Source: Kerstersia gyiorum
GTDB taxonomy: Bacteria > Pseudomonadota > Gammaproteobacteria > Burkholderiales > Burkholderiaceae_B
Direction: 5' to 3'
DNA length: 64,000 nucleotides
Assembly: GCF_004216755.1 (NCBI RefSeq)
Contig: NZ_SGWZ01000004.1
Location: 210,158 to 274,157 of the forward strand
The position numbers were made by a program, and so were the translations under genes. A model generated the notes under the pieces. That model made no database searches, was not told the DNA's origin, and worked only from the letters and a program-made list of their open reading frames with translations. This document shows, in pieces, positions 20,400 through 29,352 of this stretch (position 1 is the stretch's first letter; the number at the start of each line of letters is the position of its first letter).

Positions 20400-21359
20400 T
20401 TATTTGTGTAATTGACGTTTGCGAGCGCTATACCATTCCAATATCCCGATCGCAATCCCGCTGCTGCAAATAATCCCTATTCCAACCCAGGACCATGCAT
20501 CCGGCATGTGGCGGTAGATGATCCAGCCCCAGGCGCAGGCGCCCAGGATGTGGGCATAGTTGAAGGGGGCGAGGACCGAGGCCGGGGCGCTGCGGTAGGC
20601 CTGGATTTGCAGCAGGTGTCCGAGCGCGCCGAAGACGCCCGTGGCCAGCAGCGGCAACCAGTAGAAGAGCGGCGCATCCCAGAGCGGCTGCCAGGCATCC
20701 TGGAAGAAGAACAGCGTCAGTGTCAGTGCGATGGTGCCGAACAGGCCGCTCCAGATCAGGGAGGTCAAGGCGTGGTCGTTGGCGAGGCGGCGCGTGACGA
20801 TGAACTGGCCCGCCAGGAAACAGGCGGTCAGGATGCCATACAGGACGCCGATGGGGTCCAGGCCGCTGCCCGGGCGGACGATGAACAGCACGCCGATGAA
20901 GCCCGCCAGCGCCGCGATCCAGCGCGAGCGCTTGGGCGGTTCGCGCAGCAGCCAGGGGGCCGCGCTGAGCATGATGAGCGGTGCGAGGAAGATGATCGCC
21001 GTGGCTTCCGCCTGCGGCAGGTAGCGCAGCGTGGTGAAGGCACAGAGGGTGGTGAGCAGCATCAGCAGGCCGCGCACCAGCTGCGGCACAGGCTGGGAAG
21101 AACGCATGACTGTCATGCCCTGCTTGGGCAGTACCAGCGCCAGAACCAGCACGACATGGATGAGGTACCTGACCCAGGCTGTCAGCAGTACCGGCATGCC
21201 TGCCAGCATCAGCCATTTGCTGCTGGCGTCCAGTGTGCTCAGCGTTGCCGTGGAGGCAACCAGGAGCAGGATGCCGGAAAGATAACGGGTGGCGGGCAGG
21301 CTGGTATTGAAGGGGGCGGAGACAGGTTTCATGGCATCGGTTTTTTTTATTGTCTTCAA
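20400..21359 (-). CDS. EamA/DMT-superfamily transporter
   Basis: Inner-membrane exporter-type carrier with ten hydrophobic segments arranged as two EamA repeats (about 25-150 and 165-305), 319 residues. Landmarks are SKWLMLAGMPVLLTAWVRY, a polar loop REPPKRSRW before the second repeat, and a basic C-terminus SARKRQLHK. Start M1 (21359) or M10 (21332) both fit. Standing alone between the polysaccharide block and phaB, its function (amino-acid or metabolite efflux in better-known relatives) is unassigned. Its higher GC resembles the chromosome backbone, so it may mark the right border of the low-GC insertion. Confidence 0.87.
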   Translation of the reverse strand: MKTIKKTDAMKPVSAPFNTSLPATRYLSGILLLVASTATLSTLDASSKWLMLAGMPVLLTAWVRYLIHVVLVLALVLPKQGMTVMRSSQPVPQLVRGLLMLLTTLCAFTTLRYLPQAEATAIIFLAPLIMLSAAPWLLREPPKRSRWIAALAGFIGVLFIVRPGSGLDPIGVLYGILTACFLAGQFIVTRRLANDHALTSLIWSGLFGTIALTLTLFFFQDAWQPLWDAPLFYWLPLLATGVFGALGHLLQIQAYRSAPASVLAPFNYAHILGACAWGWIIYRHMPDAWSWVGIGIICSSGIAIGILEWYSARKRQLHK

Positions 21360-21671
21360 GATACCGTATTCCTGCCGGGCGTTGGGTATTCAAGGATGCA
21401 ATGTGTCGGGACGGGGCGGATGAGTGATTAGTCGAAACTGAAATAACTTGAAACCGCTTGCACAGAATTCGCGCGGGAATAAGCGCTTTTCTTGTGCAGC
21501 GCCTTGCTCTGCGTCAATATCGCCGCAGTGCGCCATGTTTTTTTAAGACAACCTTGGTACCATCCAGAATATTCTGAAGTAAGGCAATTTCTCGACTGGC
21601 GCTGGTTTTGCCGGTTGTTCCCGGTGCCGTGGACCCACCATGGCGCCGTTAAAAAAACGTAGAGGGAAGCT
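21360..21671. other. 312-bp divergent promoter region, EamA/phaB
   Basis: Separates the EamA start (minus) from phaB (plus). It is locally AT-rich around 21430-21600 and should hold both promoters. AGAGGGAAG just before 21672 is the phaB ribosome binding site. I see no convincing operator, hairpin or small gene. Confidence 0.5.
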
Positions 21672-22409
21672 ATGACGCAAAAAGTTGCATTGGTTACCGG
21701 TGGTATGGGCGGCATTGGAACGGCGATCTGCCGCAAATTGGCCGATGCAGGTTTCAAGGTCATTGCCGGGGCGAGCCTGTCGCGCGATCCCAAGGCCTGG
21801 CTGGAAGAGCAAAAGGCGGCTGGCTATGAGTTTCAGGCCATGCTGAGCGATGTGTCTGACTGGGAGAGCACCCAGGCGGCGGTCGCCAAGGCCGTGGAGA
21901 CGGTCGGCCCGATCGACGTGCTGGTCAACAATGCAGGGATCACCCGTGATGGCGTGTTTCGCAAGATGTCGCTTGAAAACTGGCGTGCCGTTATCGACAC
22001 CAACCTGAACAGCTTGTTCAATGTGACCAAGCAGGTGATCGAGGGAATGGTCGAGCGCAAGTGGGGGCGCGTGATCAATATCAGTTCGGTCAATGGCCAG
22101 AAGGGGCAGTTCGGCCAGGTGAACTATTCGGCTGCCAAGGCCGGCATTCATGGCTTTACCATGGCGCTGGCCCAGGAAGTGGCAGCCAAGGGGGTGACGG
22201 TCAATACTGTTTCGCCGGGCTATATCGCGACGGAAATGGTGCGTGCCGTTCCTGAGGAAGCATTGCAAAAGATCGTGGCCGGCATTCCGGTGCGCCGCCT
22301 GGGCGAGCCGGTGGAAATTGCCTCTATCGTGGCCTGGCTGGCTTCCGATGAAGCGGGTTTTGCCACTGGCGGGGATTTCTCCGTCAACGGCGGTCTGCAC
22401 ATGATGTGA
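21672..22409 (+). CDS. phaB: Acetoacetyl-CoA reductase (PhaB)
   Basis: NADPH-dependent SDR reducing acetoacetyl-CoA to (R)-3-hydroxybutyryl-CoA, the PHB monomer. It has 245 residues with cofactor motif TGGMGGIG at 9-16, NNAG, and the catalytic Ser/Tyr-x3-Lys in ISSVNGQKGQFGQVNYSAAKAG. The QKGQFGQ insertion before the tyrosine and the C-terminal FSVNGGLHMM are characteristic of PhaB rather than FabG. Strong ribosome binding site upstream. First gene of phaB-pta-ackA, 12 bp from the next. Confidence 0.93.
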   Translation: MTQKVALVTGGMGGIGTAICRKLADAGFKVIAGASLSRDPKAWLEEQKAAGYEFQAMLSDVSDWESTQAAVAKAVETVGPIDVLVNNAGITRDGVFRKMSLENWRAVIDTNLNSLFNVTKQVIEGMVERKWGRVINISSVNGQKGQFGQVNYSAAKAGIHGFTMALAQEVAAKGVTVNTVSPGYIATEMVRAVPEEALQKIVAGIPVRRLGEPVEIASIVAWLASDEAGFATGGDFSVNGGLHMM

Positions 22410-22421
22410 TGCGAGCCTGAC

Positions 22422-23405
22422 ATGACACAGCAACAGGTGGCCGGCCATCCGGCAGGCAATACTCAGTCCAGCTCCCAGGGCGGGGCTCATTACGAAGCCC
22501 TGATTGCCAAGGCCAAGAGCCTGAAGGCTCAAGTGTGCGCCGTGGCGCATCCTTGTGATGAGGTTTCGCTGTCGGGGGCGTTGGAAGCCGGCCGCCTGGG
22601 CCTGATGCAGCCGCTGCTGGTGGGCCCCGAGGCCCGCATCCGCAGCGTTGCCGAACAGGCCGGGCTGGATTTGAACGGGGTGGAGATTATCGACACCCCG
22701 CACAGCCATGCGTCGGCAGAAGTTGCGGTCCAGCAGGTACGTTGCGGCCGTGCCGCGCTGCTGATGAAGGGCAGCCTGCATACCGACGAGCTGATGAGCG
22801 CCGTGGTGGCGCGCGAAACCGGGCTGCGCACCGGGCGCCGCATCAGCCATGTGTTCGTGATGGAAGTGCCGTCCTATACCTATCCGCTCTTCATTACGGA
22901 TGCAGCGATCAACATCAACCCCGATCTTGAGGCCAAGGCCGATATCGTACGCAACGTGATCGACCTGCATATCGGGCTGGGCCTGGGCGAGCCACGCGTA
23001 GCGATTCTGTCGGCGGTGGAGCAGGTTACGCCACAGATCCCGAACACGATTGTTGCTGCGGCCTTGTGCAAGATGGCCGATCGCGGGCAGATCGCGGGTG
23101 GGGTGCTGGATGGCCCGCTGGCGCTGGATAATGCCATCGACATGGATGCGGCGAGGATCAAGGGGATCAAATCCCCGGTTGCAGGCCGCGCCCAAGTGCT
23201 GGTGGTGCCGGATCTCGAAGCCGGGAACATGCTGGCGAAGAACCTGATTTTCCTGTCTGGCGCCAGTTCCGCCGGGGTGGTAGTAGGCGCCCGCGTGCCT
23301 ATTATTCTGACGAGCCGGGCCGAGCATATGCGTGCCCGACTGGCTTCGTGCGCGGTCAGTGCCATTTACGCCAATTACCTGCTGCGTCAGCGGCCAGTAG
23401 TCTGA
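22422..23405 (+). CDS. Phosphate acetyl/butyryltransferase
   Basis: Transfers an acyl group between CoA and phosphate, giving acetyl or butyryl phosphate for the kinase encoded downstream. It has 327 residues, a stand-alone Pta/Ptb catalytic domain without the MaoC extension seen in bifunctional relatives. Conserved pieces are LLMKGSLHTDELMSAVV, HVFVMEVPSYTYPLFITDAA and GVLDGPLALDNAIDM. A weakly conserved leader of about 20 residues precedes the fold. Encoded between phaB and ackA, it probably balances the acetyl-CoA or butyryl-CoA pool with PHB synthesis. Acetyl versus butyryl preference is open. Confidence 0.88.
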   Translation: MTQQQVAGHPAGNTQSSSQGGAHYEALIAKAKSLKAQVCAVAHPCDEVSLSGALEAGRLGLMQPLLVGPEARIRSVAEQAGLDLNGVEIIDTPHSHASAEVAVQQVRCGRAALLMKGSLHTDELMSAVVARETGLRTGRRISHVFVMEVPSYTYPLFITDAAININPDLEAKADIVRNVIDLHIGLGLGEPRVAILSAVEQVTPQIPNTIVAAALCKMADRGQIAGGVLDGPLALDNAIDMDAARIKGIKSPVAGRAQVLVVPDLEAGNMLAKNLIFLSGASSAGVVVGARVPIILTSRAEHMRARLASCAVSAIYANYLLRQRPVV

Positions 23406-23471
23406 GCGTGTGCCAGCCATCGCTAAGCGGCATATTCAGTCAACGTAGTACACCGAGGTTTGCAGCCCGTC

Positions 23472-24659
23472 ATGGACGATACGATTCTGGTAGTCAACGC
23501 TGGTAGTTCCAGCTTCAAGTTCCGGCTTTACGGTGTGCCCGCCACGCGGGACCCTGCGGCACTGGAACCGTTGCTGGATGGCCAGGTGTCGGGCATAGGC
23601 GGGCGGCAGCCGCATTTCAAGGTCAAGGCGGCTGACGGGCAGCGGCTGGCTGATCAGTTGCTGACGCCGGAGGCGGCGCGCGACATAGGCGCAGCGCAGG
23701 AGCTGCTGAGTAACTGGCTGGCGGATCGTCTCGATAATCCGCCGGTGGCCATCGGCCATCGCGTTGTGCATGGCGGGCCGGATTTTACCGAGCCGGTGCG
23801 GGTGGATGCCAAGGTGCTGCAGCAATTGCATGCCCTGGTGCCGCTGGCGCCGTTGCATCAGCCTTCGGCGCTGGAAGCCATCGAGGTGATACGCCGGATT
23901 GCTCCCGATATGGCCCAGGTGGCGTGTTTCGATACGGCGTTCCATCGCACGCACTCGGGCGTTGCAGACCGCTATGCCATCCCTGAAGCCATGTTCGAGC
24001 AAGGGGTGCGCCGCTATGGATTTCATGGGCTGTCCTACGAGTTTATCCAGCGGCGCATGCGTGAAATCGCGCCTGCCCTCGCAGCGGGCAGGCTGATCGT
24101 GGCTCATCTGGGCTCGGGTTCGTCGGCCTGCGCCATGAAGGACGGCCTGAGCGTGGACAGCACCATGGGTTTTACCGCGCTGGACGGTCTGCCGATGTCG
24201 ACCCGGCCGGGGCGGCTGGATGCCGGCGTCGTGCTCTGGATGATGGAACGCGGCATGACGCCCGAACAGGTCCAGCGCGTGCTTTACAAGGAAAGCGGCA
24301 TGCTGGGGCTATCGGGCATCAGCGCCGATATGCGCGAGATTGCCGCCAGCGATACCGACGCCGCCCGGCGTGCACGCGAATACTTTGCCTGGCGTACGGC
24401 CGAAGGCATTGCCGGCCTGTGCGTCGCGATTGGCGGGCTGGATGCGCTGGTGTTCACGGCAGGGGTCGGTGAAAACGATGCCGCTGCACGGGCGTTGATC
24501 TGCGAGCGGCTGGATTGGCTGGGCGTGCGGTTGGACGCCACCCGCAACCAGGGGTGCGCAACCCTGATTTCGGCTGAGGACAGCCGGGTTGCCGTGTATG
24601 TGGTGCCGACCAATGAAGAACTGGTGATTGCCGAACATACCCTGGCCTTGCTGCGTTGA
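23472..24659 (+). CDS. ackA: Acetate kinase
   Basis: Converts acetyl phosphate and ADP to acetate and ATP, or the reverse. It has 395 residues from the ATG at 23472, reading MDDTILVVNAGSSSFKF; TTG at 23460 would add four residues and is less likely. ASKHA-fold landmarks are present: GHRVVHGG, FDTAFHRT, GFHGLSYEF, LGSGSSACAM, DSTMGFT and GGLDALVFTAGVGEN. Last gene of phaB-pta-ackA, closed by a strong terminator 57 bp downstream. Confidence 0.95.
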   Translation: MDDTILVVNAGSSSFKFRLYGVPATRDPAALEPLLDGQVSGIGGRQPHFKVKAADGQRLADQLLTPEAARDIGAAQELLSNWLADRLDNPPVAIGHRVVHGGPDFTEPVRVDAKVLQQLHALVPLAPLHQPSALEAIEVIRRIAPDMAQVACFDTAFHRTHSGVADRYAIPEAMFEQGVRRYGFHGLSYEFIQRRMREIAPALAAGRLIVAHLGSGSSACAMKDGLSVDSTMGFTALDGLPMSTRPGRLDAGVVLWMMERGMTPEQVQRVLYKESGMLGLSGISADMREIAASDTDAARRAREYFAWRTAEGIAGLCVAIGGLDALVFTAGVGENDAAARALICERLDWLGVRLDATRNQGCATLISAEDSRVAVYVVPTNEELVIAEHTLALLR

Positions 24660-24715
24660 ACGAGCTGGCTATTCGCGTGTGGGCCTTGAAGGCAGGCCCA
24701 GCGTATTGAGGGAAA

Positions 24716-24754
24716 AACCGGGATGCAGTGTATCTGCTGCATCCCGGTTTTTTT
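24716..24754 (+). terminator. Rho-independent terminator after ackA
   Basis: Perfect 13-bp stem (24716-24728 with 24737-24749), 8-nt loop, followed by T-run to 24754. It also lies just past the stop of the convergent MFS gene. Confidence 0.93.
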
Positions 24755-24794
24755 GTGGTCAGGACAAATGCCTGGCCGGCCATCGGGCCAAGGT

Positions 24795-26075
24795 TTAGGC
24801 CTGGTGGGGTTGGGGGGGAGTGGGGCGGGAGCCTCGGGCGATCGCGGCGGCCAGCATGGCCGAACAGCACATGGACGCGCCAGCGGCAAGCCAGGGGCCC
24901 TGCAGCTTACCGGCATCCATCATGACGCCGAAAATCAGCGGGCCGAGCGCGGCGCCGACATCCATGCCGGAATACACCAGGCCGTAGACGGCGCCGACCG
25001 ACCCCTTGGGCGTGACGCGGCGGATCAGCATGTCGCGCGATGGGCCTGCGATGCCGGAGAAAAATCCTGCCAGCGCGATGGCAGCCAGGACTGCCTGCGA
25101 AGGAATCCAGTTCAAGGCCACCAGGACGAGCATCAGGCCGGACAGGACCAGCGCTGCGCCGATGACTAGCTCATTGCGTGCGCTGGCCCGCGCCATGAAG
25201 CCACCGGCCAGCATGCCCAGCGCCGAAGCGACCATATAGCCTGACAGGGCCGAGCTGGCCACGATGGCGGTCAGGTGATGGACGTTCTCGAGGATGGGAA
25301 TGGTGTAGTTCTGGACCGACGAGAAGGCCAGTGAACTGGTGGCGAAAAAGGCGAAGGCAGCCCATAGCACGGGGTTGCGCAGCAGGGACATCAGGCTGGC
25401 AGGGACGGCCGCAGCATGGCCGGGCTGGGCAGTTGCCGCCAGGGCGGCCTGTTTGCGCCGCGTTATGCTGTCGCCGAGGTGGTCTCGCCCCAGCAGGCAC
25501 AGCAGCAGGACGACACCCGCCAGCAACCCGGCGCACAGCGCAGCGCTGCGCCATCCGGCCACGACGCTGATCGTGCTCAGGAAGACCGGCGCCAGCGCCC
25601 AGCCCAGGCTGCCGGTCAGCAGGTGCAGGCTGAAGGCATGCCCCAGCCTGGAGGGGTGGATGCGCTGGTTGATGATGGCGTAATCCACCGGGTGGAACAC
25701 GGAATTGCCCAGTCCTGCGATCAGCGACGCCAGGATCAGGACCGTGTAGTTGGGGGCTGCGCTGATCAGCAGGCCTGCAGTCATGAAGCTGCCCAGGCCG
25801 AACCAGAGTACGCTGCGCGCGCCGATACGATCGACGATGAAGCCCGAAGATGCCTGCCCGACGCCGGAGGCCACGAAGAATAGCGAGACCAGCAGGCCAA
25901 GCTGGGCGTAATCCAGGCCGAAAGCCAGGCCCAGCGAGGTATACAGCGTTGGAATGACGAGCTGGAAGAAATGCGAAGTGGCATGGGCGATGCCCACCAG
26001 CGTAATGGTGTGCCAATCGCGATTCGCGGGAGGTTGCTCGTTTTCGGGCAGGGTGGAGGATGCCGTGCGGCTCAT
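24795..26075 (-). CDS. MFS transporter, fosmidomycin-resistance (Fsr)-like
   Basis: Inner-membrane exporter of 426 residues and 12 membrane segments. The first segments carry HATSHFFQLVIPTLYTSLG, typical of Fsr-like carriers, and the loop motif GFIVDRIGARSVLW. A charged central loop (DHLGDSITRRKQ) divides the halves. Convergent with ackA and sharing the terminator zone. No adjacent regulator. Fsr relatives export fosmidomycin-type drugs in E. coli, but drug specificity here is not established. Confidence 0.87.
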   Translation of the reverse strand: MSRTASSTLPENEQPPANRDWHTITLVGIAHATSHFFQLVIPTLYTSLGLAFGLDYAQLGLLVSLFFVASGVGQASSGFIVDRIGARSVLWFGLGSFMTAGLLISAAPNYTVLILASLIAGLGNSVFHPVDYAIINQRIHPSRLGHAFSLHLLTGSLGWALAPVFLSTISVVAGWRSAALCAGLLAGVVLLLCLLGRDHLGDSITRRKQAALAATAQPGHAAAVPASLMSLLRNPVLWAAFAFFATSSLAFSSVQNYTIPILENVHHLTAIVASSALSGYMVASALGMLAGGFMARASARNELVIGAALVLSGLMLVLVALNWIPSQAVLAAIALAGFFSGIAGPSRDMLIRRVTPKGSVGAVYGLVYSGMDVGAALGPLIFGVMMDAGKLQGPWLAAGASMCCSAMLAAAIARGSRPTPPQPHQA

Positions 26076-26122
26076 ACGGGGCTCTGTGGCCTGGGAACAG
26101 AAAAAGAGTCAGTCCAGGCAGA

Positions 26123-26596
26123 TCAGGCCTGGTGTGACGGCAGCGAACGCCATTGCGCGTGCATGGACCAGCGGCGCGCCAGTTCATCGCGCAGCAGGGC
26201 GGCGTTGTCCGGGGTCAAGGCCAGCCGGGAGTTCAGGTGCGAGCCGTCGCGCATTTGCATGGCGATGCCGTAGCTGGTGAACTGCTTGGTCCGGTTGGGC
26301 AGGCCGACGCGGCCGACATAAAGGCCGCCGGCCAGGGCCAGCGCGAAGATGAACGCATAAACGACCGGGCCGCCATTGCTCAGTATGATGCCGATACTGG
26401 TGCCAAAGGAGATGCTGATCGCGATGAAGGCGACCGTACCCAGCAGCCAGCCGCCCATGCGTTGTTCCGTTACCTTGGCATTGGGGTGGAATGCAATGCT
26501 GGAAATCTGTTCGCGGGGGTACACCTGGCCGTCAAGAGTCAGGGCGTCGTCCTGCAGGCCGTAGGCGGAAGAGGTGTCGGAAGTTTGCATGCTCAT
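26123..26596 (-). CDS. DUF6232-like membrane protein of unknown function
   Basis: 157 residues from the ATG at 26596 (M1) or 26590 (M3); neither has a clear ribosome binding site. It begins with a short beta-rich domain (DDALTLDGQVYPREQISSIAF) resembling PH-like DUF6232 domains, then two hydrophobic segments (GTVAFIAISISFGTSIGIIL and VVYAFIFALALAGGLYVG), then a cytoplasmic tail ending NAALLRDELARRWSM. Likely anchored in the inner membrane. No functional context in its neighbours. Family recognition is moderate. Confidence 0.6.
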   Translation of the reverse strand: MSMQTSDTSSAYGLQDDALTLDGQVYPREQISSIAFHPNAKVTEQRMGGWLLGTVAFIAISISFGTSIGIILSNGGPVVYAFIFALALAGGLYVGRVGLPNRTKQFTSYGIAMQMRDGSHLNSRLALTPDNAALLRDELARRWSMHAQWRSLPSHQA

Positions 26597-27024
26597 GGAG
26601 GGGAGATCCTGAATCCGGAAATGCACAGGTGCGAAAATGCACAGGGAAAAACGAAAACTGCCGCGCAAAATGGCATGATCCGCCGTGCTCGGGCCAGGCC
26701 AGAGGCTGCGCTGGCAGCCAGCAGAGCGCTGGCCGGAATATCGGGCAGGCAGATGACGGAGCACCATCAAACGGTATCATTCGCAAGTGTAGCTTGAGTC
26801 TGCTGAAGCTGCGCTGAAGCCCCTGTTGCGCTGTGTATGTCTGGGCGGACGTTGGCGGGCGTGTGCCGGAAGCACGGTTGCGGCAGAGGCACTGCACAAG
26901 CGGGCCGCCTGTGCCAAAGCGTCATGTTTCGGGGCGGGGGGCGAGCAGGAAGGCTGCCGGCAAAGATGCTGCCTGGCAGCGCCGAGCACCCCTGTTCGCG
27001 GGGGCTCGGCGCTGAACGTCAGGC
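26597..27024. other. 428-bp gene-free stretch downstream of panC
   Basis: Contains the upstream region of the DUF6232-like gene and, at 26979-27012, a strong hairpin next to the panC stop. Short open frames in the GC-rich part have no family resemblance, and no other feature is visible. Confidence 0.5.
26979..27012 (-). terminator. GC-rich hairpin after panC, possible terminator
   Basis: GCGCCGAG pairs with CTCGGCGC and continues into a C-run/G-run stem with one bulged A. It starts 12 bp past the panC stop. No T-run follows on the minus strand, so it may protect the mRNA end or act with Rho. Confidence 0.5.
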
Positions 27025-27852
27025 TCAGAGCTCGAGGTTGTCGATCAGGCGGGTATTGCCCAGCCGGGCCGCGCCCAGAGCAACCAGGCGGGACTCGTCG
27101 GGCGTCGGCAATTGCAGGGTATCGGCCTGGCGCAGGGTCAGGTAGTCGGGTTTCCAGCCCTGGCTGGCAAGTTGGGCCCGGGCTTCACTTTCCATGGCGG
27201 CCAGGTCGCGGCGGCCTTGATGCCAGGCATCTGCCAGGGCTTGCAGGGCGGCATGCAATTGCGGCGCGGCCTGACGTTCGGCATCGCCGAGATAGCCATT
27301 GCGTGAAGACAGCGCCAGGCCGTCGGCCGCGCGTTCGGTGGCGCCTGCCACGATTTCCACCGGCAGTGCAAACTGGCGCGCCATGGCGCGTATGACCTGC
27401 AACTGCTGGTAGTCTTTCTTGCCGAATACCGCATAGGCGGGCTGCACGCAACAAAACAGCTTCATGACGACTGTGCAGACGCCGGTGAAGAATCCGGGCC
27501 GGAATTCGCCTTCGAGGATATCCGCAATGGCCGGATCTGGCTGCACCTTGAAGGTCTGTGGTGCTGGATAGAGATCGCCTTCACGCGGTGCGAACAGGAT
27601 GTCGCAGCCATTTTGGCGCAGTTTTTCGCAATCGGCTTCCCAGGTACGTGGGTAGCTGTCGAAATCCTCGTGCGGCAGGAACTGCAGCCGGTTGACGAAG
27701 ATGCTGGCCACCGTGGTATCGCCCAATGTGGCGGCCTGGCGCACGAGCGAGAGGTGCCCGTCGTGCAGGTTGCCCATGGTTGGAACGAAAGCCGGGCGCT
27801 GGCTGTCGGCCAGCGCGGTACGCAGTTCAGCGGGGGTATGTACGATTTTCAT
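27025..27852 (-). CDS. panC: Pantothenate synthetase (pantoate-beta-alanine ligase)
   Basis: Joins pantoate and beta-alanine with ATP in pantothenate (CoA) biosynthesis. It has 275 residues from the ATG at 27852; a GTG four codons upstream overlaps the panB stop and is an alternative start. Signatures: the HIGH-like PTMGNLHDGHLSLVR, YFGKKDYQQ-type VFGKKDYQQLQVIRAMA, and ALSSRNGYL. Terminal gene of panD-panB-panC on the minus strand. Confidence 0.95.
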   Translation of the reverse strand: MKIVHTPAELRTALADSQRPAFVPTMGNLHDGHLSLVRQAATLGDTTVASIFVNRLQFLPHEDFDSYPRTWEADCEKLRQNGCDILFAPREGDLYPAPQTFKVQPDPAIADILEGEFRPGFFTGVCTVVMKLFCCVQPAYAVFGKKDYQQLQVIRAMARQFALPVEIVAGATERAADGLALSSRNGYLGDAERQAAPQLHAALQALADAWHQGRRDLAAMESEARAQLASQGWKPDYLTLRQADTLQLPTPDESRLVALGAARLGNTRLIDNLEL

Positions 27853-27860
27853 GATGTGCG

Positions 27861-28718
27861 TCACCAGGCGTGGAGGCTGTCATCCGGATATTGGCCGGAC
27901 TTGACGGCAGCGACATAGGCGGCCATGGCGCCTGCGATGCCGCCTTCATGGTTGCCATCTGCCAGGAAGTTGCGCACGAAGCGCGGTAACCTGCCGGTGG
28001 TGGCGCCCAACATATCATGCACGACCAGTACCTGGCCGTCGGTGCCGCTGCCTGCACCGATCCCTATGGTGGCGCAGTGGGCCAGCGCAGCGGTCACCTG
28101 GCGAGCCAGTGCCGCTGGTACCATTTCCAGCACGACCATGGCCGCGCCGGCCTGTTCCAGCGCGATCGCGTCGTTGAGCAGCTTTTGCGCGGCAGCGTCT
28201 TCCCGGCCCTGCAGACGGTAGCCGCCCAGCACATGAACAGTCTGTGGCGTCAGGCCCAGGTGGGCACAGACGGGCACACCGCGCTCAACCAGGAAAGCGA
28301 CCATTTCCGCCGTCCAGCCGCCACCTTCGAGCTTGATCATTTGGGCGCCGGCCTGAATCAGCCGCAGCGCGCTGGCAAGTGCCTGCTCGCGCGACAGGTG
28401 ATAGCTGCCGAAAGGCAGGTCGGTCAGCAGCCAGGCGCTGCCGCCGCCGTGGCGCAGGCCCCGGGAGACGGATTCCGTGTGGTAGACCATGGTGTCCAGG
28501 CTGACCGGTGTGGTGCTGGTCAGGCCCTGGCATACCATGCCAAGCGAATCACCTACCAGCAGGCAATCCATGCCGGCGCGGTCGGCCAGCAGGCCGAACG
28601 TCGCGTCATAGGCGGTCAGCATGGCGATTTTTTCGCCACGCGCACGTTGTGCGGCCAGGCTGGCCAGAGTAACGGCGGGGCGCTGGGCCGCAGCGCCAGG
28701 TTGGGGTGTGCTGCTCAA
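27861..28718 (-). CDS. panB: 3-methyl-2-oxobutanoate hydroxymethyltransferase
   Basis: Transfers a hydroxymethyl group from methylene-tetrahydrofolate to 2-oxoisovalerate, the first committed step to pantoate. It has 285 residues, a (beta/alpha)8 barrel, with MLTAYDATFGLLADRAGMD, LVGDSLGMV (metal-binding aspartate), VKLEGG-like IKLEGGGWT and AHLGLTPQTVHVLGGY. The N-terminal 18 residues are variable. Its stop nearly touches panC; panD lies 82 bp upstream. Confidence 0.96.
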   Translation of the reverse strand: MSSTPQPGAAAQRPAVTLASLAAQRARGEKIAMLTAYDATFGLLADRAGMDCLLVGDSLGMVCQGLTSTTPVSLDTMVYHTESVSRGLRHGGGSAWLLTDLPFGSYHLSREQALASALRLIQAGAQMIKLEGGGWTAEMVAFLVERGVPVCAHLGLTPQTVHVLGGYRLQGREDAAAQKLLNDAIALEQAGAAMVVLEMVPAALARQVTAALAHCATIGIGAGSGTDGQVLVVHDMLGATTGRLPRFVRNFLADGNHEGGIAGAMAAYVAAVKSGQYPDDSLHAW

Positions 28719-28800
28719 GTCTTCTCCGGGTAAGTCTTTTAGTTATGGGTAGGCGCTGCGCATGGCGCAGGCAATGGACAGTTCTGCCCGGCGTAGGGAA

Positions 28801-29211
28801 TCAGTCCGCACCGCCGTTTGCGAGGCCGCCGTCTTCCTGCAGCGGGACGTGGTCACGGGCGGCGACGGCACGGTTGGCCGCGTCGACGAAGACCAGTTGC
28901 GGCTTGTAGCCGGCGGCCAGTTCTTCTTCGCTGACCTGTGCAAAGGCGGCAATGATGACGAGGTCGCCGGTGGATGCCTTGCGGGCGGCCGAACCGTTGA
29001 GGGAAATGATGCCGCTGCCGCGCTTGCCGCGGATGGCATAGGTAATAAGGCGTTCGCCGTTATTGATGTTCCAGATGTGGACTTGCTCGTTTTCGAGGAT
29101 GCCGGAGGCGTCCAGCAAGTCTTCGTCTATGGCGCAGGACCCTTCGTAGTGCAATTCGCAGTCAGTGACTGTGGCACGATGGATCTTGGATTTCAGCAGG
29201 GTGCGGTACAT
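28801..29211 (-). CDS. panD: Aspartate 1-decarboxylase (pyruvoyl enzyme)
   Basis: Makes beta-alanine from aspartate. It has 136 residues starting MYRTLLKSKIHRATVTDCEL. The self-processing Gly-Ser site is in HYEGSCAID (residues 24-25), where cleavage yields the pyruvoyl group; the active-site Tyr region TYAIRGKRGSGIISLNG is intact. Together with panB and panC it completes the pantothenate set except for ketopantoate reductase, which is not in the window. Confidence 0.96.
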   Translation of the reverse strand: MYRTLLKSKIHRATVTDCELHYEGSCAIDEDLLDASGILENEQVHIWNINNGERLITYAIRGKRGSGIISLNGSAARKASTGDLVIIAAFAQVSEEELAAGYKPQLVFVDAANRAVAARDHVPLQEDGGLANGGAD

Positions 29212-29352
29212 GGCTGTCTTGCGTATTTATTCTGGTGGTTCGGGCGGCGCATGGCGGCGCCGACTGGGCCGCACCGCGCCAGGGCGGGGTGCCCATGAAT
29301 CGCATTATCGCGGAATTAGGCGTACAGATGCGATTTTTGCCCGGCAATGCTG

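Noticed and set aside
23460..23471. TTG start of acetate kinase at 23460
   Set aside because: ATG at 23472 places the conserved NAGSSS motif at the normal distance from the start.
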